Assembly (NCBI GenBank): GCA_013298875.1
Contig: JAAFJH010000004.1
Span: 1 to 54,692, forward strand
From: Synechococcales cyanobacterium bin2.concoct.b11b12b14.033
GTDB lineage: Bacteria > Cyanobacteriota > Vampirovibrionia > Caenarcaniphilales > Caenarcanaceae
Direction: 5' to 3'
DNA: 54,692 nucleotides
In this document: positions 47,376 to 54,692 of the stretch, piece after piece
Position numbering within the stretch: position 1 is the stretch's first letter
How the letters are laid out: each line of letters starts with the position of its first letter
Notes under the pieces: model-generated
Told to the model about the DNA's origin: nothing
What the model saw: only the letters and a program-made list of their open reading frames with translations
The model's database searches: none
Position numbers and translations under genes: made by a program

Positions 47376-47566
47376 CTTATCGAACCTCCGCGAAGTGTTG
47401 TTTAGTGGATAAACATCGATATAAAGAAATAACACAATGTTCGTATTTAATCAATAACTTGACTTATTAATAAAGAAAATTTATTGATTGAAGCCGCACA
47501 CTGTTTTATCGTTTATCTTAGTTTATTGTGCTTGTAAAGTATAAGATTAAGCAAGGGTTTTAAGCC

Positions 47567-47968
47567 ATGAAAAATAAATTTTCTTTTCAAAATATTAATC
47601 CCAATTCGGCTTTACGAGTTTGGATTTTGACTATTATCTTGACTTTTATTTTTGCCTTATCTCCGCTTAAAATGCTAATTCACAATCCAATAAACACCGA
47701 TGAGTTTGAATACCTAAAAATAGGTGCTTGCAAAGATATACCTACACAAAAAAGGCTTTTAAATATCAATTTAGCCTCAGAATTTGAGTTAATACAAGTT
47801 AATGGTATTGGGCCAGTTTTAGCCAAGCGTATTATTAATAAACGCCATTATTTAATTAAATTCAAAAATTTATCAGAACTTTCATTAGTAAAAGGTTTTG
47901 GCCCGAAAAAAATAGCTAAAATTAAAAGTCAAATCTGCTTTGAAGAACAAAAATGCCAAGTATTTTAA
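47567..47968 (+). CDS. ComEA-like helix-hairpin-helix protein
   Basis: The 133-aa protein has an N-terminal membrane anchor (VWILTIILTFIFALSPL) and a C-terminal pair of helix-hairpin-helix motifs: NLASEFELIQVNGIGPVLAKRII and LSELSLVKGFGPKKIAKIK. This is the layout of ComEA, which binds incoming DNA during natural transformation. Small anchored HhH proteins without a competence role also exist. No comEC is in the window, but a DprA-like gene and a tipless SSB elsewhere in the window would suit the same process. It is divergent from the porin gene. Confidence 0.85.
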   Translation: MKNKFSFQNINPNSALRVWILTIILTFIFALSPLKMLIHNPINTDEFEYLKIGACKDIPTQKRLLNINLASEFELIQVNGIGPVLAKRIINKRHYLIKFKNLSELSLVKGFGPKKIAKIKSQICFEEQKCQVF

Positions 47969-48125
47969 CAAAGAGTTATCACATGATTATTTTTTTTTAA
48001 GCTATTAGTAATTTTAAGCCAAATAACTTTTTCATCTTGAAATTAAGGATGAGCTTCAATTGATAAAATACAAATTGTCTCTTCATTAAAAACAGTTTAA
48101 TTATAATCGCCCTATTAAGCCGAAT

Positions 48126-49220
48126 TTATTTTACAAAAGTAAGAATTAAACCACTAACTGCATTTTCTTCCATGAATTTATTGGCGGCTACTTTTGCGCT
48201 GAAAGGTTGATTAGTTAAGACTCGATACAATTTTTTGCTGTCGTCTGGAAATTGATAAACAATGGTTTTAATGCTTTTTAATTTTAATAATTTATTTTGC
48301 ATATCTTTAGCATAATTAAGCTTTTCAAAAGCCCCAAACTGAATGCCATATTCATAAGATTTGATGAGCGAAGTGGAAGTATTAACAGCTGGTTTAACGC
48401 TGACAGAATTTGATTTAGGATTTGTAGCAGGCGAAGATGTTACTGAAGGCTTAACTGATGAAGTAGCTGTTGAACCATTATAAGCAATTATAAGTCCTTG
48501 CTGCGGAGCTAAATTGTCTAATGAGTTTTTGGCTTCTACTTTAGAATTAAATTTTTGCATACTGTTAACCCGATAAATATTTCGGCTGTCTGAAGCTTTA
48601 GCAGGTTCAACTTCGGTTTCTATTTTCTTTTTTTTAAGCTCCTGTTTAAATTCAATTGCATTGTCTAAATCAAAAAATGAAGCATATTGAATTTGAAATT
48701 TACCATTGGAATTGGCTGTATTTGCACTTGGGGTGGAATTGGAATAAATATTTAAAGAACTAGTATTAGCTGTTGAATTTTGAGTAGTATTATTGCTACC
48801 CGAAGAAGTTAAGCTTAAGCTGACCAGTCCAATTCCTTCTTCCACCAATCCAATTTGCTCGGCTGCTCTTTTGGATAAGTCAATTATGCGGCCATTATCA
48901 ATTTCGGAGCGATTATTAATGCGAACATTAACTGATTTTTTAGTTTTTAAAGAAGTTACTTTTACAAATGATCCTAAAGGTAAAGTGGCATGCGAAGCAG
49001 TTAAATCATTCATATCAAACAATTCACCACTGGCCGTTTTTTTACCCTGAAAACGCTCCCCAATCCAAGAAGCTTTTCCTTCTAATGGAATATTTTTTAA
49101 TTCTTGATTAGATAAAGCCGAAGAAGGGATGCTTGGAATAAAGCTTATAGCAGAGAAGCCGAAAAATAATAAGCTAATTAAATTTTTATTTTTCAAATTT
49201 TTTGATGTAGAATTTATCAT
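48126..49220 (-). CDS. RlpA-like protein with DPBB domain and two SPOR domains
   Basis: After a signal peptide (SLLFFGFSAISFIPSIPSSA) comes the double-psi beta-barrel domain of RlpA (GKASWIGERFQGKKTASGE, LTASHATLPLGSFVKV, RIIDLSKRAAEQIG). Two SPOR domains that bind denuded septal glycan follow, at about residues 175-255 (FQIQYASFFDLDNAIEFKQEL) and 290-364 (YEYGIQFGAFEKLNYAKDMQ), linked by Ser/Thr/Asn-rich spacers. RlpA proteins are septal lytic transglycosylases. The usual NDRGP block reads NNRSE here, so the catalytic Asp seems to be replaced and activity is in doubt. Length 364 aa. Confidence 0.9.
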   Translation of the reverse strand: MINSTSKNLKNKNLISLLFFGFSAISFIPSIPSSALSNQELKNIPLEGKASWIGERFQGKKTASGELFDMNDLTASHATLPLGSFVKVTSLKTKKSVNVRINNRSEIDNGRIIDLSKRAAEQIGLVEEGIGLVSLSLTSSGSNNTTQNSTANTSSLNIYSNSTPSANTANSNGKFQIQYASFFDLDNAIEFKQELKKKKIETEVEPAKASDSRNIYRVNSMQKFNSKVEAKNSLDNLAPQQGLIIAYNGSTATSSVKPSVTSSPATNPKSNSVSVKPAVNTSTSLIKSYEYGIQFGAFEKLNYAKDMQNKLLKLKSIKTIVYQFPDDSKKLYRVLTNQPFSAKVAANKFMEENAVSGLILTFVK

Positions 49221-49440
49221 AATATTTTTGTGACATTTTAAATAATTATAAAAGTCTAGTCAGAAATGCTCAAATAATCCATTAAAATTAGCTATGGAAC
49301 AATTTTTAAACATTAAGCGTCATTCACGTGTTTTTTTAAGTTAATTAATTTTTTAACGATTTTATTATTTTTCGGCCAAGCTTTGTTTATAATTGTAAGT
49401 CAAAATAAAATATTCCAAAAATCCAAATTTACAAATAGCA

Positions 49441-49773
49441 GTGATAGAAAAAAGAAATTATAAAATAATGTATATGCTTCCTTCGTCTATGGATGAAAAA
49501 GCTTTGGATGAATTTATCCAAAAATTTGAGCAAGAAGCAAATCAATTTGGTTGTTTAGTTTTTTCTTCTTCTCGTATGAAGCAGCAAATGGTAAAAACCA
49601 AAATAAATAAAGGCCAAAGAAATGTTTATATCATATCTACATTTTTGGAAGGGCCAGCTAATGTCGTGGTTGAATTAACTAATTTTTTAAAATTAGCTCA
49701 AGGAATTGTGCTTAATTATATGATTTTAAAAGAAGAAGCACCGAAACCAGAAATGGCCTTAAATATTTCCTAA
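49441..49773 (+). CDS. rpsF: 30S ribosomal protein S6
   Basis: The 110-aa protein has the S6 ferredoxin-like fold: RNYKIMYMLPSSMDEKALDEFIQKF, NVYIISTFLEGPANVVVELTNFLKLAQGIVLNYMIL. It is followed 22 bp later by an ssb gene, the standard rpsF-ssb pairing. rpsR, usually next, is not here. The track start GTG (49441) fits the family length. Sequence is diverged relative to typical S6, so part of the confidence comes from context. Confidence 0.88.
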   Translation: MIEKRNYKIMYMLPSSMDEKALDEFIQKFEQEANQFGCLVFSSSRMKQQMVKTKINKGQRNVYIISTFLEGPANVVVELTNFLKLAQGIVLNYMILKEEAPKPEMALNIS

Positions 49774-49795
49774 AAAATTTGAAAGCGAGAAAATT

Positions 49796-50242
49796 ATGTC
49801 TTTAAATAAAGCTGTCATAAATGGTGAATTATTATTTAAACCAGAAATTCGCCATACTAATTCTAATGAAGCCGTTACTAATTTGACGATTAGAACTGGT
49901 GAAAACGTTAAAATTAAATTAGTTTGCTGGCGAGAATTAGCGGAAAAAGCCGCCACTCTTGAAGCTGGTAGTCTTTTGATGGCTGTTGGATCTTTAATGA
50001 CTTCTTCTTATAAAACTCAAGCTGGAGTTAATAAAAAAGATTTAGAAGTGAATGTAACTGCTTTGTATAGCATGGGTGGCGAAATGAAAAGCTTAATTCC
50101 GATTTTTAGCAAAAATAATGACGAAACGCCAAAGCCCAATAATGCTAAAAAAAGTCCCATTAATAACTCAAAATCAGCAGTTAGTAAAAATAATGAGGAT
50201 GAAGAAGATTTAAGCGATGTTATCGAGGAAATACCTTTTTAA
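49796..50242 (+). CDS. ssb: Single-stranded DNA-binding protein with acidic C-terminal tip
   Basis: The 148-aa protein has an OB-fold (NKAVINGELLFKPEIRHTNSNEAVTNLTIR, KIKLVCWRELAEKAATLEAGSLLMAVG), a low-complexity linker rich in Asn, Lys and Pro, and an acidic end DLSDVIEEIPF. That end is the tip that binds repair and replication proteins. Together with rpsF upstream it represents the standard chromosomal SSB. The second SSB (29038-29397) lacks the tip. A DUF212 gene starts 5 bp after its stop codon. Confidence 0.9.
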   Translation: MSLNKAVINGELLFKPEIRHTNSNEAVTNLTIRTGENVKIKLVCWRELAEKAATLEAGSLLMAVGSLMTSSYKTQAGVNKKDLEVNVTALYSMGGEMKSLIPIFSKNNDETPKPNNAKKSPINNSKSAVSKNNEDEEDLSDVIEEIPF

Positions 50243-50247
50243 ATTAA

Positions 50248-50712
50248 ATGGATTTCAATAATAATCATAGTTTAGTTATCTTAATAGTTTCAATTTCGGC
50301 CAGCTTTTTAGCTCAGTTTTTAAAAATATTTATCAATCTACTAAGACACAGAAAATTAGATATTGGACTGTTTTTTAGAACCGGCGGAATGCCTTCCAGT
50401 CATAGTTCTATGGCCAGTGCTATGGCTTGTACAATTGGTCTAATTGAAGGTTTTAAATCTTCGATCTTCGCTTTGTCAGTTTGTTTTGCTTTAATTGTCA
50501 TGTATGATGCTTCAGGAGTTAGAAGAGCAGTTGGGGTGCAGGCAGGAATTTTAAATCAAATGATTCATGAAATGTCAGAAGAAAATCCTCAATTTCCGAT
50601 TAAAAGAATTAAAGAATTTATTGGACATACACCATTTGAAGTGATTATTGGAGCTTTATTTGGCACTTGTATGGGTTATGTGGGCTATTATTTTTTTACA
50701 CACAAGCTTTAA
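50248..50712 (+). CDS. DUF212 (divergent PAP2) membrane protein
   Basis: The 154-aa protein belongs to DUF212, a divergent branch of acid phosphatase/VanX-like PAP2 proteins. Diagnostic are the FFRTGGMPSSHSSMASAMACTIGL block and YDASGVRRAVGVQAGILNQM, followed by FIGHTPFEVIIGALFGTCMGY. It has about four membrane helices. Family members in cyanobacteria and plants are uncharacterised, though lipid-phosphate phosphatase activity is often proposed. It is tightly linked to ssb upstream. Confidence 0.92.
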   Translation: MDFNNNHSLVILIVSISASFLAQFLKIFINLLRHRKLDIGLFFRTGGMPSSHSSMASAMACTIGLIEGFKSSIFALSVCFALIVMYDASGVRRAVGVQAGILNQMIHEMSEENPQFPIKRIKEFIGHTPFEVIIGALFGTCMGYVGYYFFTHKL

Positions 50713-50807
50713 TTTCTTCAAATTGATTATGATTTAGTATAATTATAGTTTTGTTTGTGTGTTACTATTTTTTGATTCTTTGTTTAATTAAATAATGAGG
50801 TTCTGAT

Positions 50808-51329
50808 GTGACAGCTCATGTAATACGGGGTGAAAATGCCGCAAGTCTTTCTTTGGATGAATTAGCTAATGAATTACGCTTAATACAATCCGGCTCAAAG
50901 AGAATAGCTATAATTGGAACTAGAAATTTATCCATTACCCATCAGCAAATAATTGAATTTATTTCAAATGGTTTAGTGGTAGCTGGCAATACCATTGTTA
51001 CCAGTGGCGGTTCTAGTGGTGTGAATTTTGCTGCTATTAAGGGTGCAGTTAAAGGTGACACTAATAATTTAGAAGTTATATTGCCGCAAACTGCTCAACA
51101 ACAATCTTTAGAATTGCAAGAATATTTAAAAACTTTAAAAATTGTCGTTGAGCATCCCGAAAGATTAGAAATGGAATTTTCGGAAGCCAGTCGAATTTGT
51201 TATCACGAAATAATTGACAGTTGCCATCAATTGATTTGTTTTGTTTACCACGATAGTAATACACTTTTGAAAGCGATTGAATATGCCAAAATTAATCACA
51301 AAATAGTTACTGCTTTTTACTTGGATTAA
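50808..51329 (+). CDS. DprA/SLOG-domain protein of the cyanobacterial type
   Basis: This 173-aa protein is a single Rossmann-like SLOG domain: SKRIAIIGTRNLSITHQQIIEF, then IVTSGGSSGVNFAAIKGA, and a C-terminal CYHEIIDSCHQLICFVYHDSNTLLKAIEYA. It strongly recalls the short proteins annotated as DNA recombination-mediator protein A in cyanobacteria, which are much shorter than true DprA and lack its winged helix. DNA-binding or nucleotide-related function is unproven. The GTG start has GAGG 7 nt upstream. The RNase D gene follows 6 bp after the stop. Confidence 0.85.
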   Translation: MTAHVIRGENAASLSLDELANELRLIQSGSKRIAIIGTRNLSITHQQIIEFISNGLVVAGNTIVTSGGSSGVNFAAIKGAVKGDTNNLEVILPQTAQQQSLELQEYLKTLKIVVEHPERLEMEFSEASRICYHEIIDSCHQLICFVYHDSNTLLKAIEYAKINHKIVTAFYLD

Positions 51330-51335
51330 TTTGAT

Positions 51336-52010
51336 ATGGCTAACAATAACCACAATAATAGACCCGTAATTTTAAAAAATGATTTAACGCCTGAGCGCTT
51401 AGCTATACATTTAGCGGCTGCAGGCGACAAAGGTTTTTTAGCAGTTGATTGTGAAATGATGGGTTTAAAGCCGGTTCGTGACCGATTATGCTTAGTGCAA
51501 ATGGCGGATGAAAATGGAAATATTACTTTAGTACAAATTGCCACCGATCAGCAAGAAGCACCTAATCTGAAAATATTACTGGAATCTGAAAAAGTAGTTA
51601 AAATATTTCACTTTGCTAGAGCGGATTTAGCTTTTTTACGTTATCAGTTGGGTATTTTAGTTAATCCAGTTTTTTGTACTAAAATTGGTAGCAAATTAGC
51701 TCGTACTTATACTGACCGCCACGGATTAAGAGAATTAGCACGTGAATTTGTTGGCATTGACTTGAATAAAAATCAGCAGTCTAGCGATTGGGGTAAAGAA
51801 AATTTATCGCCCGAACAAATTGAATATGCAGCAAATGACGTCATATTTTTAATTCAGCTCAAAACTATACTCGAAAAAGTTTTAATCCGTGAAAATAGAT
51901 TTGAATTGGCCGAAAAATGCTTTGAACAAATTCATTTAATGGTCGAGCTTGATTTATTGGAATACGAATTTGTTTTTGAACATAATAATCCAGCCAAATC
52001 AGGCCGATAA
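51336..52010 (+). CDS. Ribonuclease D-family 3'-5' exonuclease
   Basis: The 224-aa protein has the DEDDy exonuclease core: AVDCEMMGLKPVRDRLCLVQMA (Asp and Glu), IFHFARADLAFLRYQL (Asp) and EQIEYAANDVIFLIQL (Tyr and Asp). The HRDC domains of full-length RNase D are absent, as is common in cyanobacterial and other short forms. Likely roles are tRNA or other RNA 3'-end trimming. It is co-oriented with and 6 bp downstream of the DprA-like gene, and converges on the L,D-transpeptidase gene with 1 bp between them. Confidence 0.9.
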   Translation: MANNNHNNRPVILKNDLTPERLAIHLAAAGDKGFLAVDCEMMGLKPVRDRLCLVQMADENGNITLVQIATDQQEAPNLKILLESEKVVKIFHFARADLAFLRYQLGILVNPVFCTKIGSKLARTYTDRHGLRELAREFVGIDLNKNQQSSDWGKENLSPEQIEYAANDVIFLIQLKTILEKVLIRENRFELAEKCFEQIHLMVELDLLEYEFVFEHNNPAKSGR

Positions 52011-52011
52011 A

Positions 52012-52845
52012 TTAATAACTATTTGGTTGATAAATAATGGGCATTTGCTGAAACTGAATAGTTGAATTGGCAGGCAAAGTATAATTTGAATAATAATTAT
52101 TATTGCTAAAAGAGTTTGGAGCAGGCTGACTATAAGGTAAAACTGAATATTGTGGTTGTCTGGCAATTTTGCCTACTTCATACATATTATTTTCATTGGA
52201 CTCAGACAGAGCTTGTTTTAAAACACCATAATTAATTTCAATATTTGGAGCAGTTTGCAAAACTTCATTAACAATCTCGTTCTCATTCAGGCTTTTAATT
52301 TTATAAGGATCTGGAAAAACTTCTAGCATAATTGAATCTGCTTCTTGACTTAATTTAAAACGATTATAGGTTACATGGACGGTGTCTCCAATATCTACCA
52401 AATCAAATAATTCTTCAACATCAGTATTATTCATGCGTACACAGCCATGCGATACGAATTTACCGATTGAGGTAGGATCATTAGTACCATGAATGCCGTA
52501 AACCATATTTTTATCTTCAAAAAACCCAATCCAGCGCTGACCTAAAGGATTTTTACTATTACTGATGCGTACTGCTCCTTCTGGTTTATAAGGATGCTCC
52601 CAAATTGGTTCAATAACTTTTTTTTCAACTTTATAATAACCTTGCGGCGTCATCATCTTTTGTGAGTACCCAACCCCAACCGAGTATTCCCCAATAAGAT
52701 AAGAATTTTTATACAAACTTAAAGTACGACTTGGTACATTTATTTTTATTTCGGTCTGGCCTTGCCCATTAGCAGAAAAAGCTTTTCCATAAAAATTTAA
52801 GCTTAATATACAGATTAAAAGAATAAAAATATTTGGCTTTTTCAT
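52012..52845 (-). CDS. L,D-transpeptidase (YkuD family)
   Basis: The protein has a signal peptide (IFILLICILSLNFYGKAFSA) and a YkuD domain. The catalytic motif is HGTNDPTSIGKFVSHGCVRM, with the active Cys in SHGCVRM. It forms 3-3 peptidoglycan crosslinks or attaches proteins to peptidoglycan in the periplasm. The C-terminal ~90 residues are a Gln/Asn/Pro/Ser-rich tail (SNNNYYSNYTLPANS) with no recognised domain. Length 277 aa. Confidence 0.93.
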   Translation of the reverse strand: MKKPNIFILLICILSLNFYGKAFSANGQGQTEIKINVPSRTLSLYKNSYLIGEYSVGVGYSQKMMTPQGYYKVEKKVIEPIWEHPYKPEGAVRISNSKNPLGQRWIGFFEDKNMVYGIHGTNDPTSIGKFVSHGCVRMNNTDVEELFDLVDIGDTVHVTYNRFKLSQEADSIMLEVFPDPYKIKSLNENEIVNEVLQTAPNIEINYGVLKQALSESNENNMYEVGKIARQPQYSVLPYSQPAPNSFSNNNYYSNYTLPANSTIQFQQMPIIYQPNSY

Positions 52846-52977
52846 CGCTTTTAGTTTTACCTCTAATTATTAAACCCTAGCTTACTGAATTTAAGCTTAA
52901 ATATATCTAATTACTTAAACTCATTAGTTTAGCTTTCAAGCAAGCGATTGATTATTTAATTGGCTTTCCCTAATATT

Positions 52978-53745
52978 TTAAGTATTACGAATTGGAATAT
53001 TATTTTCTTTTAAGGCATTTTTAATTTGGCTAATTGTTAATTCTCCATAATGTAATAAAGAAGCTAATAATGCGGCCTCTGCTTTGGTTTGACGAAAAAC
53101 ATCAATAATATGTTCCAATTTTCCGGCACCACCTGATGCAATTACTGACACATTCACTTCATTGGCAATTAATTGAGTAATCGGTAGGTCATAACCATTT
53201 TTTGTTCCATCAGCATCCATACTAGTTAATAAAATTTCTCCAGCTCCAGCCCCAACCGTTTTTTTAGCCCAATCCAAAGCATCTAAGCCAGTTGCCGCAC
53301 GGCCTCCTTTTACAAATACTTCCCAGCCAGTTCTAGTATTACCCGAGTTTTTAACATCAATCGCAATTACAATGCATTGAGAGCCATATTGCCGAGAGCC
53401 TTCTGAAATGACTGAAATGTCTTTAACCGCTCCAGAATTGATACTAACTTTATCAGCTCCGGCTCTTAGTAAATCACCAATATCAGATGGAGCTTGTACA
53501 CCGCCCCCAACAGTTAAAGGAATAAATACTTCCCGAGCGGTACGACTAATAACATTAATCAAAGCACTTCGGGCTTCAATACTAGCGGTTATATCCAAAA
53601 AACAAATTTCGTCTGCCCCAGATTCATTATATTGTTTAGCCAGTTCTACCGGGTCTCCAGCGTCTTTTAAGCCTAAAAAATTCACTCCTTTTACGACACG
53701 TCCTTCTTTAACATCCAAGCAAGGAATTATTCTTTTGCTGAGCAT
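52978..53745 (-). CDS. hisF: Imidazole glycerol phosphate synthase subunit HisF
   Basis: HisF is the cyclase half of IGP synthase and makes imidazole glycerol phosphate and AICAR in histidine synthesis, using ammonia from HisH. The 255-aa (beta/alpha)8 barrel shows [18 protein letters not shown] with the first catalytic Asp, [11 protein letters not shown], and IAIDVK with the second Asp. Further blocks are [16 protein letters not shown] and [12 protein letters not shown]. No other his genes flank it, so histidine genes are dispersed here. Confidence 0.97.
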   Translation of the reverse strand: MLSKRIIPCLDVKEGRVVKGVNFLGLKDAGDPVELAKQYNESGADEICFLDITASIEARSALINVISRTAREVFIPLTVGGGVQAPSDIGDLLRAGADKVSINSGAVKDISVISEGSRQYGSQCIVIAIDVKNSGNTRTGWEVFVKGGRAATGLDALDWAKKTVGAGAGEILLTSMDADGTKNGYDLPITQLIANEVNVSVIASGGAGKLEHIIDVFRQTKAEAALLASLLHYGELTISQIKNALKENNIPIRNT

Positions 53746-53838
53746 AAAATTTATATTATTTTTTTAATAAGCGAATTAATTTAAAAATAGTCTAAATCAA
53801 ATTACAAAAATAAATTTAACTTTTAATAATTCAATTGT

Positions 53839-54396
53839 TTAATAATGCTCAAAACCGCCCCAGTCAAAAATAGTGGGTTGAGAATTGTCAAAAACTGAAT
53901 ATTCTAATTCTGGCTCTGAAAGACTAATTTGCTCTTCTAAAGGTTTATAAACTAAATAAGCCCTGACTAACTGAATTGTTTCAGGTGAATTAATATTGAC
54001 TTTTGCCACTTTATTGCATTCTTCAGCTGATAAGAAGCGGACTAAAACATATTCACTACGCATTAAATATGGTGCCCAAAAAGTTACAAAATCAGTTGTC
54101 AAAGCTTCATCAAAGCCAAATTTCTCACATTCTCTTTCTAAATAATCAATTACTTCATCACGACGAATACAATAAGCTTTTGTCATATGAAATTTGGTTT
54201 GTAATTTTCCGTCCCAGAACAAATACGGGTATTTTTTATTATTAGTTTCAATTAAATTATTTTCTAAAGTTTTAACTGTCCAAATCAGCGAATTGTTTTG
54301 GTTAATAATGGGAGTTTGTGGATAAACAACTTCTTTCTGTGATTGAATCCAAGTTCTTTTAAGTTTTTTTCTCTCTTTAGCTCGGAAAATAAAAAT
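53839..54396 (-). pseudogene. 5'-truncated gene of an uncharacterised family, cut next to an IS element
   Basis: The ORF track gives 127 aa from a TTG (54222), but the frame stays open and protein-like up to 54396 (KRTWIQSQKEVVYPQTP…IWTVKTLENN) with no start codon. An IS1-like element begins about 25 bp further. The family, known to me only as a conserved hypothetical, has a C-terminus with a GLNE..DF..YW.P.L segment (here GFDEALTTDFVTFWAPYLM), a LVYKPLEE-like block and an end like VVEWGG (here IFDWGGFEHY). So the remnant is the C-terminal part, and the rest was probably lost at the insertion. Confidence 0.65.
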
Positions 54397-54418
54397 TTAA
54401 GTCAAATATTCAATTTTA

Positions 54419-54692
54419 GGCAGTGATCTAGAAAAATAGACAAGAAAAAGATATAATAAAAGAATGAAAAATTGTAGGAAATGCAAGTCAGAAAAGCTTG
54501 TAAAAAATGGTCTTCTAAAGGGAAGGCAAAGATATAAATGTAAAAACTGTGGATATAATCAATCAGTTGAATATGTTGGTTACCCAGAGAAATTCAAGGT
54601 GAAAGTCATTCAAGCATATTTGGAAGGAATAGGAATTAGAGCCTTAAGCAGGATATTTAAAATAGGAGTAGCAACAGTAATAAGCTGGATAA
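54419..54692 (+). mobile_element. Left end of an IS1-type insertion sequence (cut by window edge)
   Basis: The element probably starts near ggcagtgatctag (54419-54431), which resembles a terminal repeat. The second end lies outside the window, so the inverted repeats and target duplication cannot be checked. A transposase-type ORF begins at 54464. Confidence 0.6.
54464..54692 (+). CDS. IS1-family transposase, N-terminal part
   Basis: The frame starts at ATG 54464 and is open to the window edge (76 codons). It shows an InsA-type zinc ribbon, CRKCKSEKLVKNGLLKGRQRYKCKNCG, followed by a helix-turn-helix-like segment (GIGIRALSRIFKIGVATVISW). That is the DNA-binding N-terminal region of IS1-family and related transposases. 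The catalytic part is beyond the window, so the element's completeness is unknown. Too close to the edge for the ORF track. Confidence 0.82.
   Translation, partial: MKNCRKCKSEKLVKNGLLKGRQRYKCKNCGYNQSVEYVGYPEKFKVKVIQAYLEGIGIRALSRIFKIGVATVISWI

Noticed and set aside
49441-50712. Missing rpsR in the rpsF-ssb cluster as a sign of gene loss
   Set aside because: rpsR is often located elsewhere, and the window cannot show absence from the genome.

Overview
This AT-rich window reads as chromosome from a non-photosynthetic relative of Cyanobacteria (Melainabacteria/Vampirovibrionia-like). This placement is inferred from gene content, not from a computed phylogeny. Supporting signs are an SLH-OprB porin, a RecG with a long N-terminal extension, a DprA/SLOG protein of the kind common in cyanobacteria, cyanobacterial-style ClpC and Mrp, a cytochrome b with b6-type haem-histidine spacing, and a 16S rRNA carrying the ACGGGGACCCGCACAAG block. 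No photosynthesis gene, tRNA or CRISPR array was seen.

Layout. 1-7.2 kb: end of a malic enzyme gene, two divergent small secreted proteins, an unknown ORF bracketed by a duplicated 3' end of recG, recG, an SDR-family gene and a solitary flagellar-rod-like gene. 7.2-15 kb: accessory stretch with a secreted PIG-L deacetylase, a Cys-rich membrane protein, a membrane protein joined to a RelE-type toxin-antitoxin pair, mfd, a small unknown gene, HicAB and repeat-rich intergenic DNA. 15-34.4 kb: housekeeping block with clpC, dnaK, ftsI, response regulator-pepP-pstB, an RluD-type synthase, speE, TMEM175-like channel, mazG-ssb-ribBA and rpsB-tsf-atpB-queE-tusA. 34.6-39.1 kb: respiratory cluster (332-aa membrane protein, Rieske protein, full-length cytochrome b, two small ORFs) and mrp. 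39.3-41.4 kb: a decayed island with hairpin repeats at both ends, holding broken remnants of a sulfide/persulfide detoxification locus (ArsR-type regulator, persulfide dioxygenase, rhodanese, TSUP exporter) plus a frameshifted unknown gene. 41.4-43.2 kb: a stand-alone 16S rRNA gene with its own strong promoter and a 22-nt leader/trailer processing stem, and no 23S or tRNA after it. 43.3-54.4 kb: secreted lipase, HAD hydrolase, SLH-OprB porin, helix-hairpin-helix protein, RlpA-like SPOR protein, rpsF-ssb-DUF212, DprA-like protein, RNase D, L,D-transpeptidase, hisF, and a gene remnant cut by an IS1-type element that runs off the right edge.

How the genes fit together. Malic enzyme, the Rieske/cytochrome b unit and ATP synthase subunit a point to respiratory energy metabolism. 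PorB-type porin, RlpA, FtsI and L,D-transpeptidase indicate a diderm envelope with peptidoglycan. RecG, Mfd, two SSBs, the DprA-like protein and the HhH protein cover DNA repair and possibly DNA uptake. The parts that most deserve a second look are the decayed persulfide island, the unlinked 16S gene, the b6-like fused cytochrome b operon and the recG-end duplication. I did not find a convincing new defence or mobile system that is complete within the window.
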